From Scatophagus argus (lineage: Eukaryota > Chordata > Actinopteri > Scatophagidae): a stretch of 64,000 bases of DNA. The stretch covers positions 22,225,001 through 22,289,000 of the forward strand of contig NC_058498.1 of NCBI RefSeq assembly GCF_020382885.2. The letters are read 5' to 3'. The position numbers were made by a program, and so were the translations under genes. Position 1 is the stretch's first letter. Each line of letters opens with the position of its first letter. Below are positions 12,707-24,600 of this stretch, piece after piece. Under the pieces are notes generated by a model. The model did no database searches, was not told where the DNA came from, and saw nothing but the letters and a program-made list of their open reading frames with translations.

Positions 12707-14046
12707 CTGGGAATTACAGAAAAGAGATTAAAATATCATTAAGTGCGACATAATTGAATGTCAGTTTTGGAATAAACTTGAATTCAATTCCTGGTCATTA
12801 AACTGAATGTGCTTTGCCTTTTTCCAATCATAGTTTTGAGCCCACAGATGAGAGCGAGCTACAAACTTCAAAATCATTAAATTGAGGGGAGTTTGTTTGG
12901 CCTTGGCGTGCCAGACTGCTTTGATTCTGGCTCAGAGCAGAGGGACGAGCAGCTGGAGGAGAGATCAAATTGAAACAAAGCTTCAGAAAATTGAAGGAAA
13001 CATGAGCATAATAATATTTAATAATTAAATTCTCCCAAACAATGGCAACTGAATGAAGTAATCTGCAAAAGTGTGCAACATCATTTGCATAATTGACACA
13101 GTCCCCCCCCCCCCCATCTCCCTCCTGTAAATGAATGATGAAGACAATAAAAGATGTTGCTAAAATTGGGAACAATAACAGCAAAATTTCATCAAGGCCC
13201 CCATGCACTGATTAATCTGCACTTGCAAATCAGTGCAGGGGAAAGAGAGAGAGAGAAAGAAGCAGGGAAAGGGGGGTTGAGATTGGGGGGGGAGGCAGGT
13301 GATTAACAACAGCAGGGATTGCCGCCGTGGACAACGTGCCCTGTTTTGCTCAGCTCGAGGGGCACCATACGAACCCTTCCACCCAGCTGCTGCAGGCACT
13401 GGCTAGCTCCATCATCCCCCGAAATCCGCCTGAATGAGTGCAATCATTTGTATTGTCATTAACCCCGAGTGCACTGTCTCCATGCCTCAGCACTTAGACA
13501 CCCAATAATTTCACTCCTCAACCCCAAAAACAGCTCAGACAGAGGGGGCATGTTAATACAGACTTTAAAAAGTTCCATGACATGAAAAAGCAGTCAATAA
13601 AATGAGCATGATATCATTTTATGTAACATTCCTAAATGTTTCTAATCTTTCTGAGCTAATTATTTGCTATCAGAGTACGCTGGCATTTTTAATTAGTCAG
13701 AATGAAGGAACTGTAATAAATGAAAACATAACACAATGAGAGACCTATTTTATATTCAGGATTTCTAATTAACGGTTTCTCTTTATACACATTTTCTATC
13801 TCTCTGATCATTTAGATTACAACTTTCATCATCATCTTTTGATGTTTACAAAATACAAAAACCCGGCATCATCTAGATTTATGCTGCATATTTGGCTGCT
13901 AATAACATTTGCATTTACTAGTCAATTAACTTGATTAAATTCATATTCCAAGTCTGATTCAACTTTGGTTGCAAGAGACAGTTATTGCTTGGTGAATTAA
14001 ATAGCAACTTGAGCAAAATGACGCAACAGAGAAAAGGAGGTGGAGG

Positions 14047-14068
14047 GTGTGTGTGTGTGTGTGTGTGT
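14047..14068. repeat. (GT)n microsatellite
   Basis: About eleven uninterrupted GT units are visible. Confidence 0.9.
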
Positions 14069-16033
14069 CATGTTCCATTATGTTGTAAACAACACAGGAC
14101 AACACAAATGACACGTTCCTCTTGTGTAGAAAACTCTGTCCTTCGCTTTTATCATTTTTTCCAGATGCTGATAATTTACATTTTCATCTTATAACCTGTC
14201 TCTTCTCTTCTTGAGACTTCAGCACAAAAAACTACATTCTTGCCCAGTATCAGCCCTGACTCTGTCCTCAACACAAGCACCCATTATCTTGCAAATTTCG
14301 TGCAATTACTAGCCTTAACATACCAAGAGACACTCATTTGATTTTAACCTCCTCTGTCCAATTAACAAAATGTAGGTTGGAAAATAAATGGCAGACGCCG
14401 AATCAAATTAATTATGTGTCCACCAAGCTGTTAGGCCGTGTGCTCCGAGCAGGGGCTGGCAATAAGAGCTGGGCACACACTGCCATATGGCCTGTGTGAG
14501 AGCGGACATCATTTGGGGGTGCAGTGGTACAGTCCTTAAATTCTCACACATATTTATGTCTCAGTCACAATAGATGATACAGCATATGTTGTGAAATGCT
14601 GCAGAATTAGTCTAATATAGATGGTTTTATGACTGCCGTTTCAGTGATTAGTACTTTATTTTGATCCATCCGTGATCCCTTAAGCCATTTTTACTTTCTG
14701 TTCTAAATTATAATTGACTGTCACACGTTTTTAAGGCCAAATCGCGTTAGCTGTTTGTAAATGCTGCTCCAAACGACTGTTTTCGTTCCTTGCTCAAAGA
14801 GAACTATTCGTATTATTGAATGGTCAAATCACCAAAAAGTTTTTGTTACTTGTCACGTGGATTCCCAACATGGTGCGTATGAAGGTGTGTATGTTATGAG
14901 AAAAGATTTTGTTTGAGTGAAAAAAAAAAAAAAAAAAAATGATGATGATGTCACAGTGATGTCAAGATCAAATCAGTTTGGGCATTAAACTTTAAATTTT
15001 TAACAAAAGCCCTGCATTTCAAACTGAAGCTGTGGGGTTTGGAAATGATGGTTGAGATGCATTAAGAGAGCATTTGTGAAGAATGACCCATATGAGAGAC
15101 TAAAGGTCAGGATATCTGCTTTTTCAATCGCCAAATTTTATAAGTCTTGTACTAAATCCTTGTACTAGCCCTTTAAGAGTGATTTTAAGAGCATCATTTC
15201 AACCCAAATCAATCCTTCTAATTTAAATACAAGAACCTGCCACAGTAACTTCTTCTCCTTCTAGAAAGTGTGATGTAACCATACTGATCATTAGCACTAC
15301 ATCAGACACATAAAGATGGTTGACAAAGTTTGGTTAAAGAGCAGGACGAAGGGCACTTTGCATCCTGCTGCAGAATATGATCAACATGGCCACCTAGAGG
15401 TGACATAAAGTAACATGAACATCTGCTCTCATTTTAAGGGCAACAATAACCTAAATCCTCCTTCATTACAGGATCGTGACATTAGATTATTGGCACAATA
15501 ATTATAATTAACATACATTATGATGGTATTATGCTGACAGACATCTAATCCACAGGGATCTGGGAACTGCACACTACACGTCTGACAACAGCAGCCAGAT
15601 TTTTAACTGCAGTTGTTGTGTTCCCAGTACCAGTTTTCACAGTACATTACAACTATGTAACATTATATATTTATGGTACTGGATACTCCTACACATGAAA
15701 AATTCACAAGACATGGCACATAGTGTATGAGTTAATGCAGATGCTGTTATGTAAAACAGAAATTGAACAAAGGGGAAATCTATCAATAAAATAAAAAGCC
15801 TGTCTGAAACAGTATGGGACAATATGAAATGAAGCATAAGCAGGTTAAGTCTCACTAAACATTTAGAAACAGAGGTGCTTTCAAGTAAATCATGTAATAA
15901 ATTGAAAATAAAAAGTCGTTTGTGCAGGTGCTCAGGGTGTGGCATTTAAAGAGCTGTAAATATTGGCTACCAAATGTTTTGCATGGGAGCTGAAGCTTCT
16001 TTACTTTAAAAAAATTGCATATTTTCATTCAGA

Positions 16034-16270
16034 ACCCAAGAAGATCCCGGCATCATGACAGCCCTTGGACAGATGTTTGGCATTCCACACCCTAAGTATC
16101 GTGTGCTCTGCAAATTTGGAGCAATAAATAACCAACTCAGGTTATTTCCACCTGTTATAGACACCAGCAGTATGACTGCACTTGATATGGTGAAGGAAAC
16201 ATTATCTGTTGAAACTCTTTTAGCGGTAGCCTCAGAGTTAATAGTTAATGTTCCGAGGGACCTGGCATAA
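16034..16270 (+). other. Unidentified short ORF with exon-like left edge
   Basis: An open frame follows a good acceptor (TTTTCATTCAG ending at about 16033) and runs to TAA at 16268-16270. The ATG at 16055 gives 71 residues, with MTALGQMFGIPHPKYRV near the start and VNVPRDLA at the end. The composition is protein-like (hydrophobic, Pro and charged residues spread evenly), but I recognise no family and see no partner exons. It may be a decayed exon or a transposon fragment. Confidence 0.2.
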
Positions 16271-17739
16271 AATTATGCCGCAGGTAGGGACAAGAGTGCT
16301 CTATTCTGTGAGAAAAACGGGGAAGATGAGGAGGGGCTTGACCCTCCAACCCCTACGTTAACATCTACGCACCATGAACGTGTGAACCTCTACATTTATG
16401 TAGGCTGCTGATGTCATGGAAACACCAGGTTTATGCATAATGACAGAAAAAAAACACACCTGTCTGCTTGGACAAAAGATCCATTTCCTTTGCATGTACA
16501 GTTTTGCAACTAAGTCCTTTACCCTGTCTTTGTACTGTGTCCGTTACAGAATGTCAACAGCTAGCTTCTCTAGTAATTTGATCTCTTGGTCTGTGGTACT
16601 TTGGCCTTCTAATTAAAAAGTTACAGCTAATAATTTCTTGAGGTGGTTTACTGTATTTGACTTACAACACTAAACTGGTTAGACCTGTAACAATATTTGC
16701 ACAGATGGCATGTGTCATGTTCACAGCATTCTGAGTGCTACTTCAGATCTCTGTTTCATGAGAATGGTTCCGTCTATGTGTCGTCATGGATTTTAACATT
16801 TTTGACATGACACAGCAACATTTAACTTGCCTATGAAACACTATGTGCTTTTGGTTTGGATATGGTGTAAATGCACACTCTACACGTATATTTAAATATT
16901 TTATTTATTTATAAGCAGTGGGAGCATCCAATTAAATGTTCAGGTAAAGTGGACACAGAATTTTCAATGAAACGCTAACAGATACCTCTCAACCATTACA
17001 GTATACATGCCACAGAGTACATTTACACTGCTATATGCTTAAATATTAAATAATAAATATCTAAATAAATATCTAAACACTAAATCAGTTGGCTTTTGCT
17101 TTCCTTTAGCATCACTGTGGCAACATGTGAAGACAGATAATAAATACTACATTAAATGCACATTGTCAGGTATTGTTACATTCTGATGTACTTTGTCTCC
17201 CTCAAGTGGTCTAAAGTATAAACAAACCCAGATAATTACTCAGTGCAGTGTGGATCTGATGTTACATACATAAAGAGAATCTTTTCTAAGAATACCTAAA
17301 TTAATATTTAATATATTAAACAATTCTTAATATCCTACTAGTGACTGGCATTTTGATCAGATTGATTATACTGTATATACCACAATTAATGAAGTTGGAG
17401 ATGGTGTGGATTCACAGAAACAAATAAGACATACACAGTATTCAGTGTAGAGAGCCGATACAGTTGTGCCAAAGCATCATATGTGTAGACTCTCTTCTAA
17501 CTGAATTTGTATAAGGTGGGCCTTTGGGTGGCCTCACTGCATCACAACCCAACATTAGTTCACTATGTACAAGTGTCTGCATACATAATGGATCTATGGT
17601 TTATGTGTACGTGGTAGGCGTTTGCCTTTTTTCGTTGCCCAGTGGCTCTCTGCCCATCATCTCAGCTCATGCTGAACTTGACATGCCACAGTCTGGCTGA
17701 CAGTGAGTTTAGCCTTTCAGGGAAGCACAACTTGGTCTC

Positions 17740-17885
17740 CAGTTAATCTAATGTGCATGTTTTTGTGAATGAGGAGGCCAGAGTAAAACCCACACAGGCA
17801 CAGGGAGAACATGCAAACTCCACACAGAAGGGCCCAGACCGGGACTTGAACCTCTTACTGTGAGGTGATCAGTGTAAACAAATGA
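17740..17885. repeat. Common teleost interspersed repeat
   Basis: It carries the signature ACAGGGAGAACATGCAAACT, CCACACAGAAGGGCCC and GACTTGAACCTCTTACTGTG. From memory this motif series recurs in very many fish loci. The family is not assigned. Confidence 0.6.
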
Positions 17886-20616
17886 GAAGAAGCTGCCAAC
17901 TGTACAGGCTCACAGGCTTTTATACTGTAGATTTTTGACAGCCTAATTCTGACATTTCTCCCTTCTTTACTCCTCCAGCTGAGTCAGAGAAATGAGCCTT
18001 CTGATTGGACAATATCTTGAGCTTTGACTGTACAAATCAGATCGACTGCTCCCATGATAAGCCTTTTTCACAGCAGAAATTTTGATATGCCATAACATGA
18101 AAATGACAGGTGTTACTCAACATTCACAATATCTCTATTCTGTTCAATTGTCCCCACAAGCCATGTCAGTGACAGTTCCCCATCATGCACCATTGCAACC
18201 AAATCATCTAAGTCAGCCATGAATCATTTTGTTACACCTGTACTTTGGGGACTACCACCGTTTTTACTTCCTGTGCTCACCAATGCATGGACGCCATACA
18301 ATGACTGGCTAAGCTGCACTACTTTGTGTATGCAAAGATACACAATATGCACATCCTATCGCATTTTGTATGTGTAGTTTGTGCATGGATGCAATAAGTG
18401 CAGTGCATATACAGAATGATCATGTCACTTTCATTCTCATGTCTTCCTTCTTCCTACTGATGAAGCAGAGGGAATAAGGACATGCCCATTACAGCGCTCA
18501 TGACACACATCAGCATTGGTTAATTAACAGGATTTAAGTAAACAAAAACAACAGGTGGAACGGCCTGTACTCATTAACATTGTGTTCCTGTATACAAACT
18601 GGCAACCCTTTGGCCAGCGTCAAATCAGGCCTACCAGACCTTTTGGTGGTAGGGCTAACTGAAAATATTCAGACAGCTTTTCATTTTTGTTGAGATACAA
18701 AGTCAGAGTTCCCAAAAACTCTTAAATATCAAATTCAAGGCTTTTCAAGGGTTTTCGATGCCAAAGTCCTTTTAATTCAAGGACCCAACATGGAATAGCT
18801 TGAAACATGGATCACTGAGATCCATGAGGATGTTTATAATGATTACCAGCTGCCTATACAGAAGCTTACAGAGAGTGAGATACAGAAGCTTCAAATGTTA
18901 ATATGACAGGTTAGCCTATTAAAATGCTATAAAGCCTCTCAACAGTTTAAAATCCACATGACTCAATTATTTTGAAATTTAGATGAGCTAGAATTCTCAT
19001 TATGGAATCATAATAATGATATTTTAGATATCACAAATTGTATGTTGTCTGAGAGCTACTTGTAATGTAAGCCGAATATATTCAGTTTCTCGGACCGCTA
19101 AACCACAGTGCAAAATCTAATAAAATCAAAAGCTCCCCAGATAAACATAAAGTGAAAGGTTTCTACAGAAACAGATCATGTTGATAATCCAACATCTGAA
19201 CCACTCAGCTCACAAATAAGGGAAAGCCAGCTGTTCTCCATTATGCCCTGTAGTTTTGCCACTGGAGGGCAGAAACTTCAGCTGCCTAGATCTCATGCAG
19301 TTATCTTTGCTTACATTTCCAACACAACATAGCAGGTCAGGATCAAGTTGAATGGAAATCCAGCTAGCATGCATTGTCCAGATATCACGTCTGCGCAGGC
19401 CTGGCTCATCTCAAACAGGCCTAATGTGACAGTGAGCCAAACTTCACAATATCAAGAGCATGAAACACAGAAATGGAACTCAGCTCTCATTCATTTTATT
19501 ATTTAAACTTGTGTATTTCCTACTGTTGCGATTCAAAATGTTCATAAAAAAAACAAAACAAAAAAAAGCAAGGTGTGTTCAAATAGCAGAAGTTTAATTA
19601 AGTTAAAAAATACCTGTGTGGCAGTCTCTTAAGAGCTGTTCCTGGAAATGCTATTTAGTGAAGTTTTTATCCTCCACACGTAATTCTGCTTTGTCACATC
19701 TACAGCTGCACTGATTAGTAAGTAAGTAAGCATGAGTATGAGTATCAATCGAAAGAAAATAAGCTGCCCATTACTTTGATTATCAATTTGCTGGTTCTGA
19801 CTTCTTAATTATAAGGATTTGCTGCTTTTCTTCGAGTCTTCACAACAGAAGCAATCTGGCGTTTGACTTTGCACTCGCCCTGCATTGTGATCAGCATTTT
19901 TCACTATTTTTTGGCTAAAAGATTAATTGACTACTCATGGAAGTAACTGAAAGATGAAGCAACATTTGAAACAATCATTTGTTGAACGTCTAAGCATGTT
20001 TGTCCACGAATGCGACCCTTTCCATTCCCAAAGCCGAAAGACTGCTTTCACAAAGCTCTCAATTACAATACACCAAACGTGCGCTGTGCATTTAAACCAG
20101 GGAACAGCACTGCAGCTTCTGACCCTGACATCAAGATCAAGTAGTAAAAGTAATAACATTAGCCAAAATTAGCTTTAAAGTTCTCATTGTTCAGCACTAG
20201 TTATCATTGTTTTCAAACGACGTATATCAACAGTGCTGCGGTCGTCACATCGTAAGAAATACACTCATATAGAGTAAAGCACAACATTAAAGTGCTATAT
20301 TCAAACACCAAAGGAAATACACAATAAAATATGTCAAACACTCCTCCTCCTGTATAAAAACTAAGAAGCAACGTTAACGCTAATGGCGCCTGCACTTTAG
20401 AGGTTGAGCGCGTTCTCAGTACGAAGTCGGCTGTACTTTTCTTCATAAGTAAAAATTAAAGTAGTACTATTTTGGGGGTAGTATTTCACCTGACCCAAAA
20501 AGCAAGCAAAACAGAAACGCGTCTTCCAACATACCTCTTCTCTAATATTGTGTTAGCTGTGAGTTAACGTTAGCCCTGATCCAGCACTACTTTGACTAGC
20601 TAAAATATGCTCTTAC

Positions 20617-20905
20617 CTGATTTAACAAATGACTGCACACAGGGAACCTCCGAAAGTTTCAGGCGATTTCCAGGAGTAGCATTATTGTTCTGCAACGGCT
20701 CTTTCAGTTTCCTGAATGACACACCGTGTCACATCGTGGTTAGCTTCATGTGTCAATTAATTAATACATTAACATTAGCTTTCTCCTGTCTACTCCTGTG
20801 TAGAACTGAACTCGGAAATACTGCACGCACAACAGCGCCCTCTTCTGAAACCGCAAAAGGTCACGCGATAGCCACGCAATCACTGACGTCGCAGAGCTTC
20901 AAGTA
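20617..20905 (-). promoter_or_regulatory. Putative promoter and first exon of an unidentified minus-strand transcript
   Basis: This segment is richer in CpG than its surroundings (CACGCGATAGCCACGC, a TGACGTC CRE-like site near 20884-20890). On the minus strand it ends with a strong splice donor, CAG followed by GTAAGA, at 20617/20616. Only a short uORF-like ATG is present in the exon, so it would be a 5' non-coding exon. It lies about 0.7 kb past the kyat3 stop codon, in the place where GTF2B follows KYAT3 in mammals. I found no GTF2B-like exon to its left, so the gene is unknown. Confidence 0.35.
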
Positions 20906-21552
20906 AACGCCATTTTTGTTTGTTTTTACTATATACATTACTATATGTTTAATAATGCTAAATTATAATTTCAAAATGTTTATAAATGTAAATCATTCTT
21001 CTAATTAGGGAAGACATTTCTTTAAGTTACTTGGTTATGGCTTAAAATATTATTTAGCCATATTTTGTAGTTGTAGCATCTTGCATAAAATCTAACTTTA
21101 TATGATACATAATTTGTATATTTTGTAATCTATATGCCTACTACGACACCTTAACAATGTACAAAAAAATAATTATAACCTCTTGACACAAGCAGCTCTC
21201 GCAAACCAGTCCAACCAAGGGTTCCAGTTTTATTAGAAACTAAACACAGGACACAGTTACAGTTAGCAGCAGGTCAAAGTCAGGATACAGGTGAATTTAT
21301 GGACTAAAATAAGATTTACTAAAAATGATTTTGCTGTGAGCATTTGACATATCTCAGGATTATGTATAGTATTGCAGTCCAATGCCATGCTTCAGTTCAC
21401 CACAAAGTTCTGCTGAAGTCTGCTATTAATTATTTGTAAACTGTCATTTGTCATTTGAAAACGATCCTTTTCATCTTAAAATAAAGACCTATTTATTAAC
21501 CTCAGGATTTATGTCATGTACATATTTATTTATGTATTCATTTCTACATATA

Positions 21553-21558
21553 TTTATT
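21553..21558 (-). promoter_or_regulatory. Candidate kyat3 polyadenylation signal
   Basis: TTTATT on the plus strand reads AATAAA on the minus strand, about 45 bp beyond the kyat3 stop codon. Other AATAAA-like hexamers occur just beyond it (near 21526 and 21490), so the site actually used is uncertain. Confidence 0.45.
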
Positions 21559-21601
21559 TATACTGAATCAAAAGGCACTTCATAGTCTTCACAAACTGTA
21601 T

Positions 21602-24600
21602 CTAAATTTTAGTCCAGTTTTTCAAGATGTCCCCTGCCGCATCCAGAGTGCTATCTTGCTGTTAGGAGAAAGACAATTGACAGTTATGAAAGTATTGTTT
21701 TTCAGCCAAGAAAAGAATGGCTCAGCCACCAATAACTGTTACTACATCATTTTGAATGTGTTGTGATTGTTGTTTGTAAGAGACAGATCTGTACTTACCT
21801 TAATGAAGCAAAGCCGAATATATTTCTCAAACTGTTTCTTGGACTCATCTCCAACAAATGCTGTGACTGGAATGGCTGCCAGTTTCTGTCAGACATAAAG
21901 CAATAAAATAATAAAAACAACGGGTACAACTACATTAGAAAGGAAAAGTACTGCATATCGCATGGAAGTCAATTTCCATCAATGTGACAAATGCCGTACT
22001 TAGCTGAAAACAATAAATTATATAATAATGAGAAAATGATAATTACTTTGAGAAAGTTTCCTATTAGTTTCAGATACTATGTCATTATTTGGATATCCCA
22101 ACTCATTATAGTGGAAATAATAAGTCATTGTTTTAAGAAAGTTTCTCTTTTTAATAACTTACAGGATCTCTTTTTTTCCATCACAATAGCAGAAATAAGC
22201 TTCCATAATTTTATGGAGCAAATAAATGAAACTAATTTACCTTTTCTTTAATCATCCACTTCACAAACTTGTAGTCATAGGCTTCATCATCATCAGCCAT
22301 ATGTGACAGGTCCAGATCTACAATGAACACAGAGCACACTTGAGTACTGAGTAGTAGGACTGGTGTAGAACTTGGTTCCCAAGTTAAAATAAACAAAAAA
22401 AACACAAAAACAGGAACAGGAACTTTAAGAAGTTTAAAAATGCTCTAACTGCAACAATTACCAGTGTATATGTGCTAATGCTCAATAACTCACTGAGAGA
22501 TGAGACGTCTGCAAGCAAGAAGTAGCCGCCCTCTGGGATGACAGGAGTCATACCAGCCTCTTTCACAATGGCAGCCATACGATCCCTCTTGTCCTTAAGC
22601 TCCTCTGCCAGTGACGAGAAGTAACATTCCGGCTGACCCATAAGCTCAAAGTTGCGAAGCAAACCTTGTGCCACGGCCTCCTGAAGAAACAGTCACAAGT
22701 TTTGCAATAATAAGAAAATTAAATCATCCTTTATTTTATGGATTTCAGTGACCGTTAATGTGAGAGCTATGCGAACTTGCCTGTATAGGTGTAGGGCAGG
22801 TGTACAGAGAATTCTGCATGACGGTCTGAAGATGCTTTATCAAGTGCTCAGGTCCGACAGACCAACCAAGCTACAAAACACAAAGTTCAGCTACAGCATG
22901 TGCAAGAATCGACAACTGAATCTTAGAAAGCAAGCTCTAAATATACAAATTAAAATTACCTTCCATCCAGTAACACTAAATGTTTTCCCTGCACTGCCAA
23001 TAGTGACTGTTCTATCCCACATCCCAGGCAGAGTGGCTATAGAGAAATAAAGAAAAAAACAAAACAAAAACAACATCAAAACCTGAGAAAATTGAAATGT
23101 ACTTGAGAAAAAAGGTTAGGTTGACATTTTATCTTTTCAGGCCAATCACATTTTTTAAAATTGTAAATATTTATAATATAATCTTATGCCAAAAGTATTT
23201 TTTTTTCTGTAGAACTTTCTGAAAATAAATGCTTTACTTTAAATGTTCTTCAGGTTAGGAAGAGGCAACCACAATCTACTTGCAAAAAACAGTATTAGTA
23301 GCGGTGATATTTCCAGGAAATATGTAAACTGGCCCTCAGAGTTAAACATAATGCATGTGTTGAGTGTATAAATGAAAGAGGATATCAATATTTGCAACTG
23401 AACCCTGAGACTGGATCATGAAGCAAATGTTGGGGCTTGTTTTAGAGGTTTCCATGTCTGTAGCTGTGTATGAAGAATGGAACGGCTTCTATTTGGTAGG
23501 AGGTGGGTGATGAAGCTTGGTTCTTATATAGTCACTATACCATCCTCTTGTCAAAAAAAGTATGCTTGAACTGAAACATACCAATTTTGATATGTTGGTG
23601 TCCCCTGTAGATGAGCCACTCATAAACCTCATCACTGAAGCACAGTGTGTCATGTTTAATACAGAGGTCAGCGATCATCTGCAGCTCATCTCTGGTGAAA
23701 ACCTGCAGGAAGACGACAGGAACTACAGAAAGCACTCTTTTTCTGTTATGTTAAGTCAGCAAGAGTTCTTATTTCTCAAACATAATGAACGACGATGACT
23801 GATGTACACTCACCTTCCCAATAGGATTGTTTGGGGTGTTGATTATGATGGCTTTTGTCTTAGAGTTGAATTTACTGGAAAGCTCATCTGCGTCAAGAAA
23901 CCAGTCAGCACTTGTGATTGTGCTCTTTCCAGGCTTCTAAAATATTGCACAAGACACTGCGTGTTTTATACGCACCAGTGGTAAAATAAATACTGTCAGA
24001 TAAACAAACATTTATGACAAACATCATTAGCTTGAGGTTAAACTTACAAGACGTAATGGTATTAACACAGGCTTTGCCCCTGCCATTCGCACCATAGGTA
24101 CATAGCAATCGAAGAACGGTTCTATTATGATGACCTGGGGAAAGAAACATTTTGCAATAAATACACTGTAAATATTGGGAGCATGTTTATGAATATGTAT
24201 ATGAATGTTTGTAAATATAAAACACACGTATGAGAGAAATGTCCTTACCTCATCTCCTTCGTCCACCAGTCCTTGCATGGTGCTGAATAAAGAACCATAA
24301 CCTCCCACTGTGACCAAGATGTCTTTGAAGGGGTCAATCTGGCGCCCACAGACCTTCCCATAAACCTGAGAAAGTGCCTTCACTAAAGATGGATGACCCT
24401 AGTAAATCAACAAAAGAACTAAGTTAAAGAATACGACTTACAGCAGATATTTCAGTGAATTATGTAGTTAGGACTAAATAGACAAATAGACAATATGGCT
24501 AAAGAAATACAAAGATACTCAAACTAAACTGCTGAAATGCCTCCTTTTGTTCCATCTCTTTTGGGCATGAGCTTCTCATTCACCATGTTGTGAGTTAGAA

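Larger units (their letters stand above)
10420..20600. other. Mostly non-coding intergenic stretch
   Basis: I see no recognisable protein family on either strand. It contains a C-run at 13102-13114, a GT repeat at 14047-14068, an A-run at 14921-14939, a common fish repeat at about 17740-17885, and two orphan exon-like frames (12507-12706 minus, 16034-16270 plus) listed separately. The segment 12960-14420 is free of recognisable repeats and rich in TAATTA/ATTTGCAT-like motifs, which could mark conserved non-coding elements. Confidence 0.5.

Noticed and set aside
12828..13208. 126-codon open frame on the minus strand
   Set aside because: It runs across a poly-C tract that yields Gly repeats; the composition is not protein-like.
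10420..20600. gtf2b downstream of kyat3
   Set aside because: Expected from mammalian gene order, but no TFIIB zinc ribbon or cyclin-fold exon could be read on either strand.
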